The notes below the pieces were generated by a model that searched no databases, had not been told where the DNA came from, and was given only the letters and a program-made list of their open reading frames with translations. From Treponema sp. (lineage in GTDB: Bacteria; Spirochaetota; Spirochaetia; Treponematales; Breznakiellaceae), in contig JAITHH010000178.1 of assembly GCA_031280065.1 (NCBI GenBank), positions 1 to 10,964 on the forward strand: a stretch of DNA of 10,964 nucleotides, given 5' to 3'. Below, one piece after another: positions 1 through 7,900 of this stretch. The position numbers were made by a program, and so were the translations under genes. Within the stretch, counting starts at the first letter, position 1; every line of letters starts with the position of its first letter.

Positions 1-6
1 AGACAT

Positions 7-37
7 AATTCAATTGACTAAATGAGTCAATTCAATT
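7..37. repeat. Imperfect inverted repeat within the AT-rich block
   Basis: Bases 7-19 and 25-37 are inverted copies, 12 of 13 positions pairing, around a 5-base centre (20-24). The inner 8 bases (AATTGACT / AGTCAATT) pair perfectly. It uses two of the phased AATTCAATT boxes. It could be a dyad operator or a weak hairpin; no T-tract follows, so it is not a classic terminator. Confidence 0.55.
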
Positions 38-81
38 GGCAAAATACATAATTCAATGGGCTCTTTTGGTTAATTCAATTG
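7..81. repeat. Phased AT-rich direct repeats (AATTCAATT, four copies)
   Basis: Four copies of AATTCAAT(TG) begin at 7, 29, 50 and 72, a spacing of 22, 21 and 22 bases, or about two helical turns. The third copy lacks one T (AATTCAATG). The block is strikingly AT-rich beside the GC-rich genes. All three forward frames meet stop codons within the first 30 bases, so it is not the tail of a gene entering from the left. Regular spacing of short identical boxes on one face of the helix can indicate protein binding, but no promoter is convincing here and no function can be assigned. Confidence 0.6.
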
Positions 82-92
82 CCTTAAAACAG

Positions 93-107
93 GGGGGCGC
101 TGCCCCC
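93..107. repeat. Short GC hairpin (GGGGGC / GCCCCC)
   Basis: GGGGGC (93-98) and GCCCCC (102-107) form a perfect 6-bp stem with a 3-base loop, followed by more C-rich sequence but no T-tract. The 13-mer GGGGGCGCTGCCC at 93-105 recurs in opposite orientation at 9892-9904, inside the hairpin after the operon. This suggests a dispersed intergenic repeat family. Nothing else supportable was seen between 108 and 222 except a short CTTTAGTAAAG palindrome near 178-190. Confidence 0.5.
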
Positions 108-222
108 GGCCCCCCATTCGAGCCCTCATCCCCGGTTCACCGGCCGCGGCCTTGGCGCTGGGCACGTCCCCGTTGCCTCTTTAGTAAAGAAGACTAGGGA
201 AACACTGATTAAAGCAAACCGA

Positions 223-309
223 ACCACGGAAGACACCTGCCTACCGCAGGCAGGCGAAAGTGACGCGGAAAGGAAGTCCTTTTCCGTGCTTTTCCGCGTT
301 TTCCGTGGT
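223..309. repeat. 87-bp intergenic inverted-repeat element
   Basis: The ends are perfect 9-bp inverted repeats, ACCACGGAA (223-231) and TTCCGTGGT (301-309). Inside is a perfect 7-bp hairpin, CCTGCCT (236-242) with AGGCAGG (248-254). The right half repeats a TTTTCCG(C/T)G motif three times. Repeats built on TTCCGTGGT are common between genes in several bacterial phyla. No transposase is present, so it is at most a non-autonomous or structural repeat. Short open frames here are chance. Confidence 0.6.
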
Positions 310-650
310 AAAAAGAACAGTTGCCAGGGGAACCGCAGATTACGCGGATGAAAAGGATAGCGCAGATGAAGAGAAACCCCATCAGCGTCGAACCGAAGGT
401 TCGCAATCTGTGTACATCTGTGTCATCTGCGGTAAAAAAAAACAGTTGTCCGGAAACCGCTGATTACGCAGATGAACATGATAGCACAGATGAGTAGAAA
501 CAGCATCAGTGGTAATCTGCGTACATCCGTGTTCATCTGTGGTTAAAAAGAACAGTTGCCAGGGGAACCGCAGATTACGCGGATGAAACGGATAGCGCAG
601 ATGAATAGAAAGAACATCAGCTTCGAACCGAAGGTCAGCAATCAGCGTTG
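309..650. repeat. Three tandem copies of a ~110-bp intergenic repeat
   Basis: Units begin at 309, 433 and 544, each opening with A-rich sequence and AACAGTTG. They continue with an accgc(a/t)gattacgc(a/g)gatga segment, a (c/t)agatga segment and a CATCAG motif. Units 1 and 2 end in tcatctg(c/t)ggt, which pairs with the start of the same unit (e.g. ACCGCAGAT 332-340 with ATCTGCGGT 425-433), so each full unit can fold back on itself. Units 1 and 3 match over 91 bases (310-400 versus 545-635) with 6 differences; the first 61 bases differ once. Unit 3 lacks its right half and runs into the stop codon of the neighbouring gene. Spacers are not unique, so this is not a CRISPR array. Confidence 0.8.
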
Positions 651-652
651 TC

Positions 653-1900
653 CTAGAAATCCAGGCTTTCCAGGGCGTCGATGCGCTCCCGCACCTCCCG
701 CGTGTGCCGCAGCAGCGCAAGCCCCTCCTGCGCGGGCTCAAAGCGGGGGTCCAGTTCCAGCGCGTCTTCCCAATAGCCTTGCGCCTCATCATCGCGGCCC
801 TCCGCATAGGCGTTGAAACCCGCCAGGTACAGCGCCTCAAGCCGTTCCGCCAGCGCCCGCCGCCCCTGATCCCCCAGGTTAAAGCGCACCCCCAAACTGA
901 TCCGGTTGAGCGGCGTCAACTGGGTCAGGAGGTCCAGCGTGTAATTCACGTCCAGGGCCAGCTTGTCCAGGCTCACCGCGCTCCCCACGGCAAGCCGCGT
1001 ATTCCCCGGCTTGCCCATCACCCCCGCCCGCATCGAAAGAAAGCGGGTTACCGCCACCGAACATCCCGCCGCCCAGTAGGGCCGCTCCGAAGCGCCAATG
1101 TCTGTCATGTTGAAGGGCAGGGAAAAGTCAAAGGAGAACAGGAGGGGCCGCAGCGGACGGTAGGCAAGGGCCGCGCAGAGCGCCGATGGCAGCGCGTCCC
1201 CCAGAGCCGGCGGCCCCAGATTGCGGATCACCAGGGCCGCGGACAGGTTCCGCTCCCGGGCATGGTAGAATTTCAGAAAGTCAACACGGGTGAGCAGCCC
1301 CAGATCGGCCATGACCATAAACGCGGACTGCTCCCGCCCTGACCCGGCGATCACGCCGCCTGCGTCATCGGTAAAGTCCGGCATAAAGCGGAACGCCCCC
1401 TTGAGGTTAGCGCCCAGGGACAGACCGGAAAAGTAGTAGCCCGAAAAGAAGTTATAGGAGGCATTCAGGACGGCCACCGCCTCGGAGTAGTACCCCTTGG
1501 AGACCCGGTCCCCGTAGATGTTGTACTCGGTAAAGGGCGTGTAGAGCCATTTGCCCCCCGCCGCGTAGCCCAAGTCCCGCCAGCGGGACGCGAAGACCGC
1601 CCCCTCGATTTTCGTGTCCGCGATCCAGTTGTTATGGAAGAAGGCCAATTCCGTGGAGGGCAGCAGGGAAGAGCCCGCGGGGTTCCATTCCAGGAACGAA
1701 GCGTCATCGCAGACCGCGGAGAAAGAACCGGCCATCCCTTCGGCGCGGCCTCCCATTGGAATATTCAGCACGGGAAAGGCCGTTAAGCCCGCATTCTGTT
1801 CCGTTCCGTATATATCATCCAGAAAATCAGTGAGCGACCCGTACCCGTCCTCGTTCACGTCGAGTCCCCACGCCGCGACAGCAATCAGCAGCAGGAGCAA
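653..1900 (-). CDS. UPF0164-family FadL-like outer-membrane protein with C-terminal TPR
   Basis: Predicted outer-membrane beta-barrel of the treponemal UPF0164 group, which is related to FadL-type transporters of long-chain fatty acids and other hydrophobic molecules. The family call rests on the conserved N-terminal region: GGRAEGMAG (residues 50-58), the FadL-like NPAG motif (73-76), then FFHNNWIAD and alternating aromatic/glycine strands to about residue 343. Residues 344-415 are different: a charged helical tail with one clear TPR (about 354-387, ending in ALELDPRF) and a terminal Phe. A hydrophobic stretch (residues 1-13) acts as the signal core, but the first available start is TTG at 1900, with no ribosome binding site and no positively charged n-region. 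In-frame codons continue upstream through the GC palindrome to a TGA at 1985-1987 without an ATG or GTG. It is divergent from the TPR/phosphatase operon. Substrate is unknown; family confidence is high, transport role inferred. Confidence 0.88.
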   Translation of the reverse strand: MLLLLIAVAAWGLDVNEDGYGSLTDFLDDIYGTEQNAGLTAFPVLNIPMGGRAEGMAGSFSAVCDDASFLEWNPAGSSLLPSTELAFFHNNWIADTKIEGAVFASRWRDLGYAAGGKWLYTPFTEYNIYGDRVSKGYYSEAVAVLNASYNFFSGYYFSGLSLGANLKGAFRFMPDFTDDAGGVIAGSGREQSAFMVMADLGLLTRVDFLKFYHARERNLSAALVIRNLGPPALGDALPSALCAALAYRPLRPLLFSFDFSLPFNMTDIGASERPYWAAGCSVAVTRFLSMRAGVMGKPGNTRLAVGSAVSLDKLALDVNYTLDLLTQLTPLNRISLGVRFNLGDQGRRALAERLEALYLAGFNAYAEGRDDEAQGYWEDALELDPRFEPAQEGLALLRHTREVRERIDALESLDF

Positions 1901-1904
1901 AATA

Positions 1905-1946
1905 ACCGGGGGGACCGGGGGGACTCGTCCCCCCCGTCCCCCCGTT
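1905..1946. repeat. 42-bp GC palindrome between divergent genes
   Basis: The left arm (1905-1924) is two copies of ACCGGGGGG followed by AC. The right arm (1927-1946) is its inverted copy with 2 mismatches in 20, and the centre is TC (1925-1926). Outside it, both strands read straight into hydrophobic signal-peptide codons, preceded on each side by GTT. It therefore occupies the whole region where promoters, ribosome binding sites and start codons of both genes should be. No T-tract follows either arm. It may be a mobile GC repeat, a recombination scar or an assembly collapse. Confidence 0.85.
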
Positions 1947-4900
1947 AAGCTGCTCTCCCTGTTGCTGGTTATCGCCCCGCTGCTTCATGCCGGAGGACGG
2001 GGGGAGTCGCCGCTTGCCCGCGCCGACTCGTCCATCGGTTCGCGGAACTACGACGCGGCGATTAGAATCCTGCTCGACACCGTCGAGGCGGACCCGGACC
2101 GCTTTGCCGCCGCGCAGAAACGGCTGCGGACGATTATCACCCGCCGGAACGAATACCACAGCCTTGCCGAAATCCTGCTCGATGTGCTGGAAACCGATCC
2201 GGGGAACATCGATCTGATCCTCGAACTGAGCAAACAGATCGAAGCCCTGGAACCGTCCCAGCGCTCGGAAGTCCGCTCCTTTCTAGCCCAGGTGCAGGAA
2301 CTGGCCCAGTTCTCCTACAACCGCAAGCGCGTGGAGGCGATTCTGGAAGAGGGCCGCCGCCTCATTGACGCGGGGGAATTTCAGAAGGCCATGGCCGTGT
2401 ACACCGGGGGCCTGGAATTATACCGGGATGAATTCTTCAACTCCGGCTTCGATCCGGTGATTATCAGCCGCACGCGGAACGGACTTGCCTCGGCGGAGGG
2501 CGCCGCCGCTGATTTTGCCGCCCTCACCGGGCCTGCGGGACCGCTTGAGCGGGGCATAGCCGCCCTGGAACAGCGGAGCCGGAACGATACGCTCCCCGAA
2601 CCGGCCCAGGCCGCAGCCCTGTACGAGCCGGTGATGCGCCAGTTGGAGGGGCTCATGGTCATTCATGAATCCCTGTCCGTGGTGGGCGCGTACTGCCAAA
2701 CCCTGTTCGATACCATGCACGAAACGGACGCGGACCGGGTGAGCCGCAGTTTTTTCTCCTTTGTCTCCCGGATGATCTACGGGCGCTCCGGCCAGGACAA
2801 GCGCGAGGGGATGATCGGGACCGTGGAAGCGTATTGGGCGCGGGAGGTTACGCGGATCGAGGATGTGGTGTTCTCCATGGCGGCGCGCGCCTACGCCGGA
2901 TCGCTGGCCCTGACGCGGGAGGAGCAGTACTATGCCGCAGCCGCCGGTTACGAGACGGCCCGGTACTACAACAGCCTGTCGCTGCGTTCCATGGACTTGT
3001 GGAGCCAGATCAGGCAGACGGAAGCGGACGGCGGCGTCATGCTATTCGGCGCGCTGGTGCCCGAGGGCCGGGCAGCCGCCGTACTGCGGAGGCGGGCCTT
3101 TGAATGGGCGGTCTCAGCGCTCACCAGCACGGGGGTATTCGGCGAAAGATACCGCGCACTGGATCATGACCCCGGCGCGGCGCTTGATCTCTGGCGGCGG
3201 AACGAGTTGAGCGCCGCCAGCGCCATGGCCATGGAGTGGGAACGGCGGGAATCGTACCGGGGGCTGGAAACGGAACTCCAGGCGTTCACCGAGGAGATAC
3301 GGCGGCGGGACGCGGGGTTTGCCGAATACCGGTCCCTTGCCGGGCCAAGGGGAATTCCCTACGTGGCAGATGCGCGGACTGCCGCCGCGGCGCTGCAATC
3401 GGCGCTCATCGAGAACATCCGGGGCTTCACCCTGGGCGCGTACGCCATCGGGACCGGGGACTTGGAACAGCGGCTGGAACAGGCGGAGGGGGCAATTGCC
3501 GGGGCGCGTCAGTTGATCGAGGGGGTGGAGCCGCCTGCCGCCGCCGAGCGGGAGGACGCCGAAGAAGCGCCGGCGGAGCGCCGCTTGTCCCGCTATCCCC
3601 TTGAGGGCCTGTCCGCGCTGGAAGCCCTGGATAAACGGCTGGCCGGGGACGCGGCGGCGGGCCGGGAACTCCTGGCCCGGTTTACCGCGGAGCCGGGCCA
3701 GATACGGGAGCATGAGGCCGCCGCCGCGCAGTACCGGGCGCTGGAGGCGGTGGTGGAAAACCTCGAAGCCTGCCAAAACCGGGGTCTGGTCCTGACGGAA
3801 GAGGCGCGGTCTCTGGCGGCCCAGGCGGCAGCCCTGCGCGGGGAGGGCGACCGGCTGTACCAGGAGGCCCGCGCTGCCCTGGGCCGGAATAACTTTGACG
3901 CGGCCCGGGAGCGGGTGCTCCGCGCCGGGGAGCGCTATGACGGCTCCCTCGCGCTCCAGGAATCGCCCGGACTCCGCGCCGAGCGGGATGCCAAGCTCCT
4001 CAACCTGGACGCGGAGATCACCCGGCTGGAGCATGAACTCATCGTGCGGGATGTGCGGGTCCTGGTCAACGAGGCGCGGGACACCTACTTTGCCGGCCGG
4101 TTTGAGCAGGCCGAGGAGATTCTGGTCCGGGCCCAGAACCGCTGGCGGGTAACCAGCGTGGAAAGCAACGCGGAGATCGGCTACTGGCTGACCGTGGTGC
4201 GGGGGGCCCTGTCCCTCAGATCGGGCCGGAACATTCCCCCCACCGCGCCGCTGTACGCGGAGATGAGCCAGCTTTTGAGCGACGCCTGGCGTATCTACCA
4301 CGAGGGGGTGCGGTTCTTCAACGCCAGCCGGAATCAGGAGGGCCTGGAGCGTTTTACCCTTGCCCGGAAGAAAATTCAGGAAGTCCGGGTAATGTTTCCC
4401 CTCAACCAGGATGCGGGCCTGCTGGAACTGCGGGTGGAACAGGTGATGAATCCCGCCGCGTTCAACGGCAGCTTTCAGCGCCGCCTTGCCGAAGCGGTGG
4501 CGGGTACGAAGCGCCGTTCCGTGGAAGCCTTTGCGGACCTCCAGAACCTGGCTGAAATCAACCCCCGCTATCCGGGGCTCCGGGCGGCCCTGACCCAGGC
4601 GGAGCTTGACATGGGCTACCGCCTGCCCCCGCCTGATACCCGCGCCATCGCCCGCTCAGACGAGCTGACCGCCCAGGCGCGGGCGATCATCGAGCGGAAC
4701 GTCCGCGCCCAGTTTCCCATTGCCCTGGAGCAGCTTAACCAGGCCCTGACCCTGAATCCCAACAACAACCAGGCAATGGCCGAAAAAGACCGCGTACAGA
4801 CCCTCATGGGAGGGGGCGGCGTGGTGGTCCTCAGCAGCGCCGCGGAACAGCAGTACCGGCGGGCGATTCAGGAACTCCAGCAGGGGAACGCGGTGGTGGC

Positions 4901-4994
4901 CCTCTCCATCGTGCAGCAGCTCCTGCAGGACCCGAAGAACCGCAACTCCACCCGCCTGGTGGAACTTCAGCGGCGCATCGAGTCCGTCCTATGA
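1944..4994 (+). CDS. Large exported TPR/helical repeat protein, start codon unclear
   Basis: About 1016 residues, predicted periplasmic, function unknown. Numbering from the GTT codon at 1944, residues 1-17 form a good signal peptide (V-K-L-L-S-L-L-L-V-I-A-P-L-L-H-A-G). TPR-like helical pairs follow at about 27-55 (ending in EADPDRF), 128-160, 705-735 (ARDTYFAGRFEQAEEIL), 915-947 (ALEQLNQALTLNPNN) and 970-1012. Long helical stretches with coiled-coil character lie between, plus an acidic/proline/alanine linker near 528-550. TPRs bind partner proteins, so a scaffold role is likely. No usual start codon fits: GTT is not a start, TTG at 1962 would remove the basic n-region, and GTG at 1830 or 1614 would be antisense to the divergent gene. 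The stop overlaps the next ATG (ATGA), showing co-translation with the phosphatase gene. Existence is sure, the 5' end is not. Confidence 0.88.
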   Translation, partial: VKLLSLLLVIAPLLHAGGRGESPLARADSSIGSRNYDAAIRILLDTVEADPDRFAAAQKRLRTIITRRNEYHSLAEILLDVLETDPGNIDLILELSKQIEALEPSQRSEVRSFLAQVQELAQFSYNRKRVEAILEEGRRLIDAGEFQKAMAVYTGGLELYRDEFFNSGFDPVIISRTRNGLASAEGAAADFAALTGPAGPLERGIAALEQRSRNDTLPEPAQAAALYEPVMRQLEGLMVIHESLSVVGAYCQTLFDTMHETDADRVSRSFFSFVSRMIYGRSGQDKREGMIGTVEAYWAREVTRIEDVVFSMAARAYAGSLALTREEQYYAAAAGYETARYYNSLSLRSMDLWSQIRQTEADGGVMLFGALVPEGRAAAVLRRRAFEWAVSALTSTGVFGERYRALDHDPGAALDLWRRNELSAASAMAMEWERRESYRGLETELQAFTEEIRRRDAGFAEYRSLAGPRGIPYVADARTAAAALQSALIENIRGFTLGAYAIGTGDLEQRLEQAEGAIAGARQLIEGVEPPAAAEREDAEEAPAERRLSRYPLEGLSALEALDKRLAGDAAAGRELLARFTAEPGQIREHEAAAAQYRALEAVVENLEACQNRGLVLTEEARSLAAQAAALRGEGDRLYQEARAALGRNNFDAARERVLRAGERYDGSLALQESPGLRAERDAKLLNLDAEITRLEHELIVRDVRVLVNEARDTYFAGRFEQAEEILVRAQNRWRVTSVESNAEIGYWLTVVRGALSLRSGRNIPPTAPLYAEMSQLLSDAWRIYHEGVRFFNASRNQEGLERFTLARKKIQEVRVMFPLNQDAGLLELRVEQVMNPAAFNGSFQRRLAEAVAGTKRRSVEAFADLQNLAEINPRYPGLRAALTQAELDMGYRLPPPDTRAIARSDELTAQARAIIERNVRAQFPIALEQLNQALTLNPNNNQAMAEKDRVQTLMGGGGVVVLSSAAEQQYRRAIQELQQGNAVVALSIVQQLLQDPKNRNSTRLVELQRRIESVL

Positions 4995-7900
4995 AATTCC
5001 TCCCAGGCGCCTTGGCCGCCGCACTCCTCCTCTGGTCAGGCGGGGCGGGCCTTTACGCCCTTTCGGACTTCTACTGGGAACAGCCGGAGGTCTTTTCCCC
5101 GGCTTCGGGGAGCTTCCCCGTGTCCGCGTCCAACGGCGTCCTGGCCGTGGCCGCCTGGCAGGAGAACGAGCCGGCGGACGGCGGCGGCCTTATCCGCGTT
5201 CCCCTGGCCGTGAAAGTCCCCGGAAAGGCGTGGAAAGTCTACCCGTCCGTGGCCGGGCCCTATTCCTACGCGGGAACCGAGCCGGCCATTCTGAGCATCG
5301 CCGTGGACGAGCGGGGCCGCATCCTCATCGCCGCCGCCGCGTCCAGCACCCTGACCGAACTCCTCATCTCCGATGACGAGGGCGAAACGTTCCGCTCCAT
5401 ACCCCTGGAAAGCGGCGCGGAATCCTCGGTGGCCCCCCGGATATTCGCGCGGGGAGACGGGGGGTATCTCCTCTTTGTTACCCGCAGCCTGGATCAGTCC
5501 TTCTCGATATACTACGCCCGTTCAAATGACGGGCTGCGCTGGTCTGCCTTTGAGCCCTTTGTGGGGGATGGCGCCCTGTCCCTCAACTTCCTGCCCGTCC
5601 ACGCGGCCAAGGGTCTGCGGGATTACGTGGTGTTTCAGTCCTTGGCCGGCGGCGAAGATTCGGTTCCCGCGTTCCAGCTTTTCATGCAGTCCAGCGCGGA
5701 CGGGGGGCTTACGTGGACGGCGCCGCGCCTCATCACGGACTTTCAAGACCCCTACCGGAACGCCCGGGCCGGGCCGGAGCGCTTTGACAACCAGCGGCCC
5801 CACCTGTCCCTCCAGAATGACCGCCTGTTCCTCGTCTGGGAGCGGCGTTACGGCATGGTTTCGCCGCACATATACGGCGCGTTCCTGGGGGAGGACGGCG
5901 CGGTTCAGGGGCCGGTGGAGCTGGTGAATACCGATAACGCCTACTGCAGCAACCCCGTCGCGTTCTCCTACGAGGGACAGCTTACCGTGGTGTGGTTTGA
6001 CAACCGCCGGGGGGGGAACCGTATCTTCCTTGCCCAGAAAGGGGCGGTTGACTGGAGAAACTACGAGCTGTCCGGCCCCGGCGGGGACTCGGTTTTTGCC
6101 CGGCCCGCGGTCTGCGGGAAGGAACTGTTCCTGCTCTGGCAGCGGAATTCCGGGACGAACAGCCGCATCTACGCCCTCGCGCCGGATACCTCTGCCCCGG
6201 CCCCCCGCCTTACCGGGGAGAATTTCAGTCCCGGCGCGCGGAACCGGGGCGACCGGGTACGGATATCCTGGCAGATGCCGTTTGATTCCTCCGGCATCCA
6301 GGGTTTTTCATATTGCTGGAGCCAAGACCCCCAGGCCGAACCAGAAGGACGGCTCCTCGTTTCATCGGGGGCTGCCGCCATCGAGGAAACCGCGCCGGAG
6401 GACGGGTCCTGGTACTTCGCCCTCCGCGCCCTGGACTTTGCGGGGAACTGGTCCCATACCGCCCGGATCGAATATGTCCGGGACACGGTCCCGCCCCCGG
6501 CGGCGGCGGTCATTCCGCCTGAATTGGACGACGCGGGCTATCTCCGCTCCAATACCTTCTCCCTCCAGTGGAACCCGCCGCCGGCCTCGGACATTGCCGG
6601 TTATGCCTGGGACCTGGAATACCTGGGAGCCGCTTCCCCCTTCGCGTCCCTGGACGCGGATGCCTTTCAGTCGGCGGCGGCGGAACGCTTCATCCGGGAG
6701 CCCGTGCCTTCCGCTCAGAACCGGGGGCCGGAAACCGCCGCGGCCTTCGATAACCAGGATGACGGGGTCTGGCGCTTCTCGGTCTCCGCCCTGGACGAGG
6801 TGGGCAACGCCGGGCCGCCCTCTCGCGTCTTTTTCAGGACGAACAAGTACGTGCCCCACACCTACGTCACCTTTGTGGACGCGGTTCAGGACGAGCAGGG
6901 GGTTCTCACCGTGCGGATCATCGGGCGGGGCTTTGCTGACGGCGGGCTGGTTACGCGGATATTCCTGGACCGGGACGGCAAGGCCCCCTACGACCGGGAA
7001 TACTACCTGGAGCGGGGGGATTACCGGGTGCTCTCGGACCGGGAAATCGCCGGCCTGCGGATCGACGACATTGATCCGGGCCTGTACCATCTGGGCCTGG
7101 ATCACCCCCTGCGGGGCCGCTACCAAACCCCGCCGCTGGCGGCGGTGGACGAAAAGGGGACGGTAAAGTTCGGGGACTACTCTCAGGGCTGGGAGCCGTC
7201 CTGGGCTTTCCGCCCGGAGCGGTCAAAGGCCCTGGACATGACGGCGCTCATCCTCATAGGGATAGCCCTTTTCGCGCTCTCGGTGCTGGCCGCGTCCCTG
7301 CGGGGGATCAGCGCGGCGCTTGCCGAGGCCGCGCTCATACGAATCGAGGCGGAAGCCCTACTTACAGGAGATGTTATGCCGGGTGAAAGGAAAAAACGGC
7401 TTGCCGGAATCAGGCGGCGGGGAGGCGGGCTGCGCATCAAGCTCGCCTCGTTTACCATCGTGCTGGTCATTCTGGTGGTGGGCATGGTTTCGGCCCCCCT
7501 GTACATGATGATGACCCGTACTCAGGAAGAGACCCTGCTGCGGGGTCTGTGGGATCGTTCCATGGTGCTCCTGGACGGGCTTGCTTTAAGCGCGCGGGCC
7601 TATCTGCCCCTCGCCCAGTCGGGGAATGTCCTGGAACTGGCCTTCCTGCCGGACCGGAGCGTGGCGGTTCCCGAAGCCCGCTATGCGACGATCACCGGAC
7701 TTGATGACGCGGTCTGGGCCACCAACGACCCGGACATTCTGTCCAAGATCGATACGGCTGAATTGCAGGCCGGCGTTTCCCGGATCACGGATGCGCTCTC
7801 TCCGCGCCTTCCGGCGGTAACGGAAGAGATCAACCGCCGGGCCCGCGCCGCCGTGGGCAGCCTTTCGGACAGCATCGCAAGCCTCACCCAGGAGGCCCTG

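Noticed and set aside
309..650. CRISPR array
   Set aside because: Units are ~110-124 bp and similar throughout; there are no unique spacers of constant length and no cas genes.
209..840. Small open frames in the intergenic repeats and over the barrel gene's 3' end
   Set aside because: They follow repeat sequence or lie antisense or out of frame to the barrel gene; no ribosome binding site or family likeness.
1614..1943. Upstream extension of the TPR gene to GTG 1614 or GTG 1830
   Set aside because: This part is exactly antisense to the start of the UPF0164 gene, codes for nothing signal-like and would bury the good signal peptide behind tens of residues.
3114..4301. Long open frame on the minus strand inside the TPR gene
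   Set aside because: It is a shadow frame caused by high GC in a well-supported gene; no ribosome binding site and no recognisable domain.
5063..6175. Active sialidase
   Set aside because: Asp-boxes are present but no FRIP-type motif or recognisable catalytic Arg/Asp/Tyr set; Asp-boxes occur in many non-enzymatic propellers.
5997..7166. 389-codon open frame in another plus frame inside the phosphatase gene
   Set aside because: Ser/Pro/Arg/Thr-rich translation typical of a wrong frame in GC-rich DNA, overlapping the Fn3-like domains.
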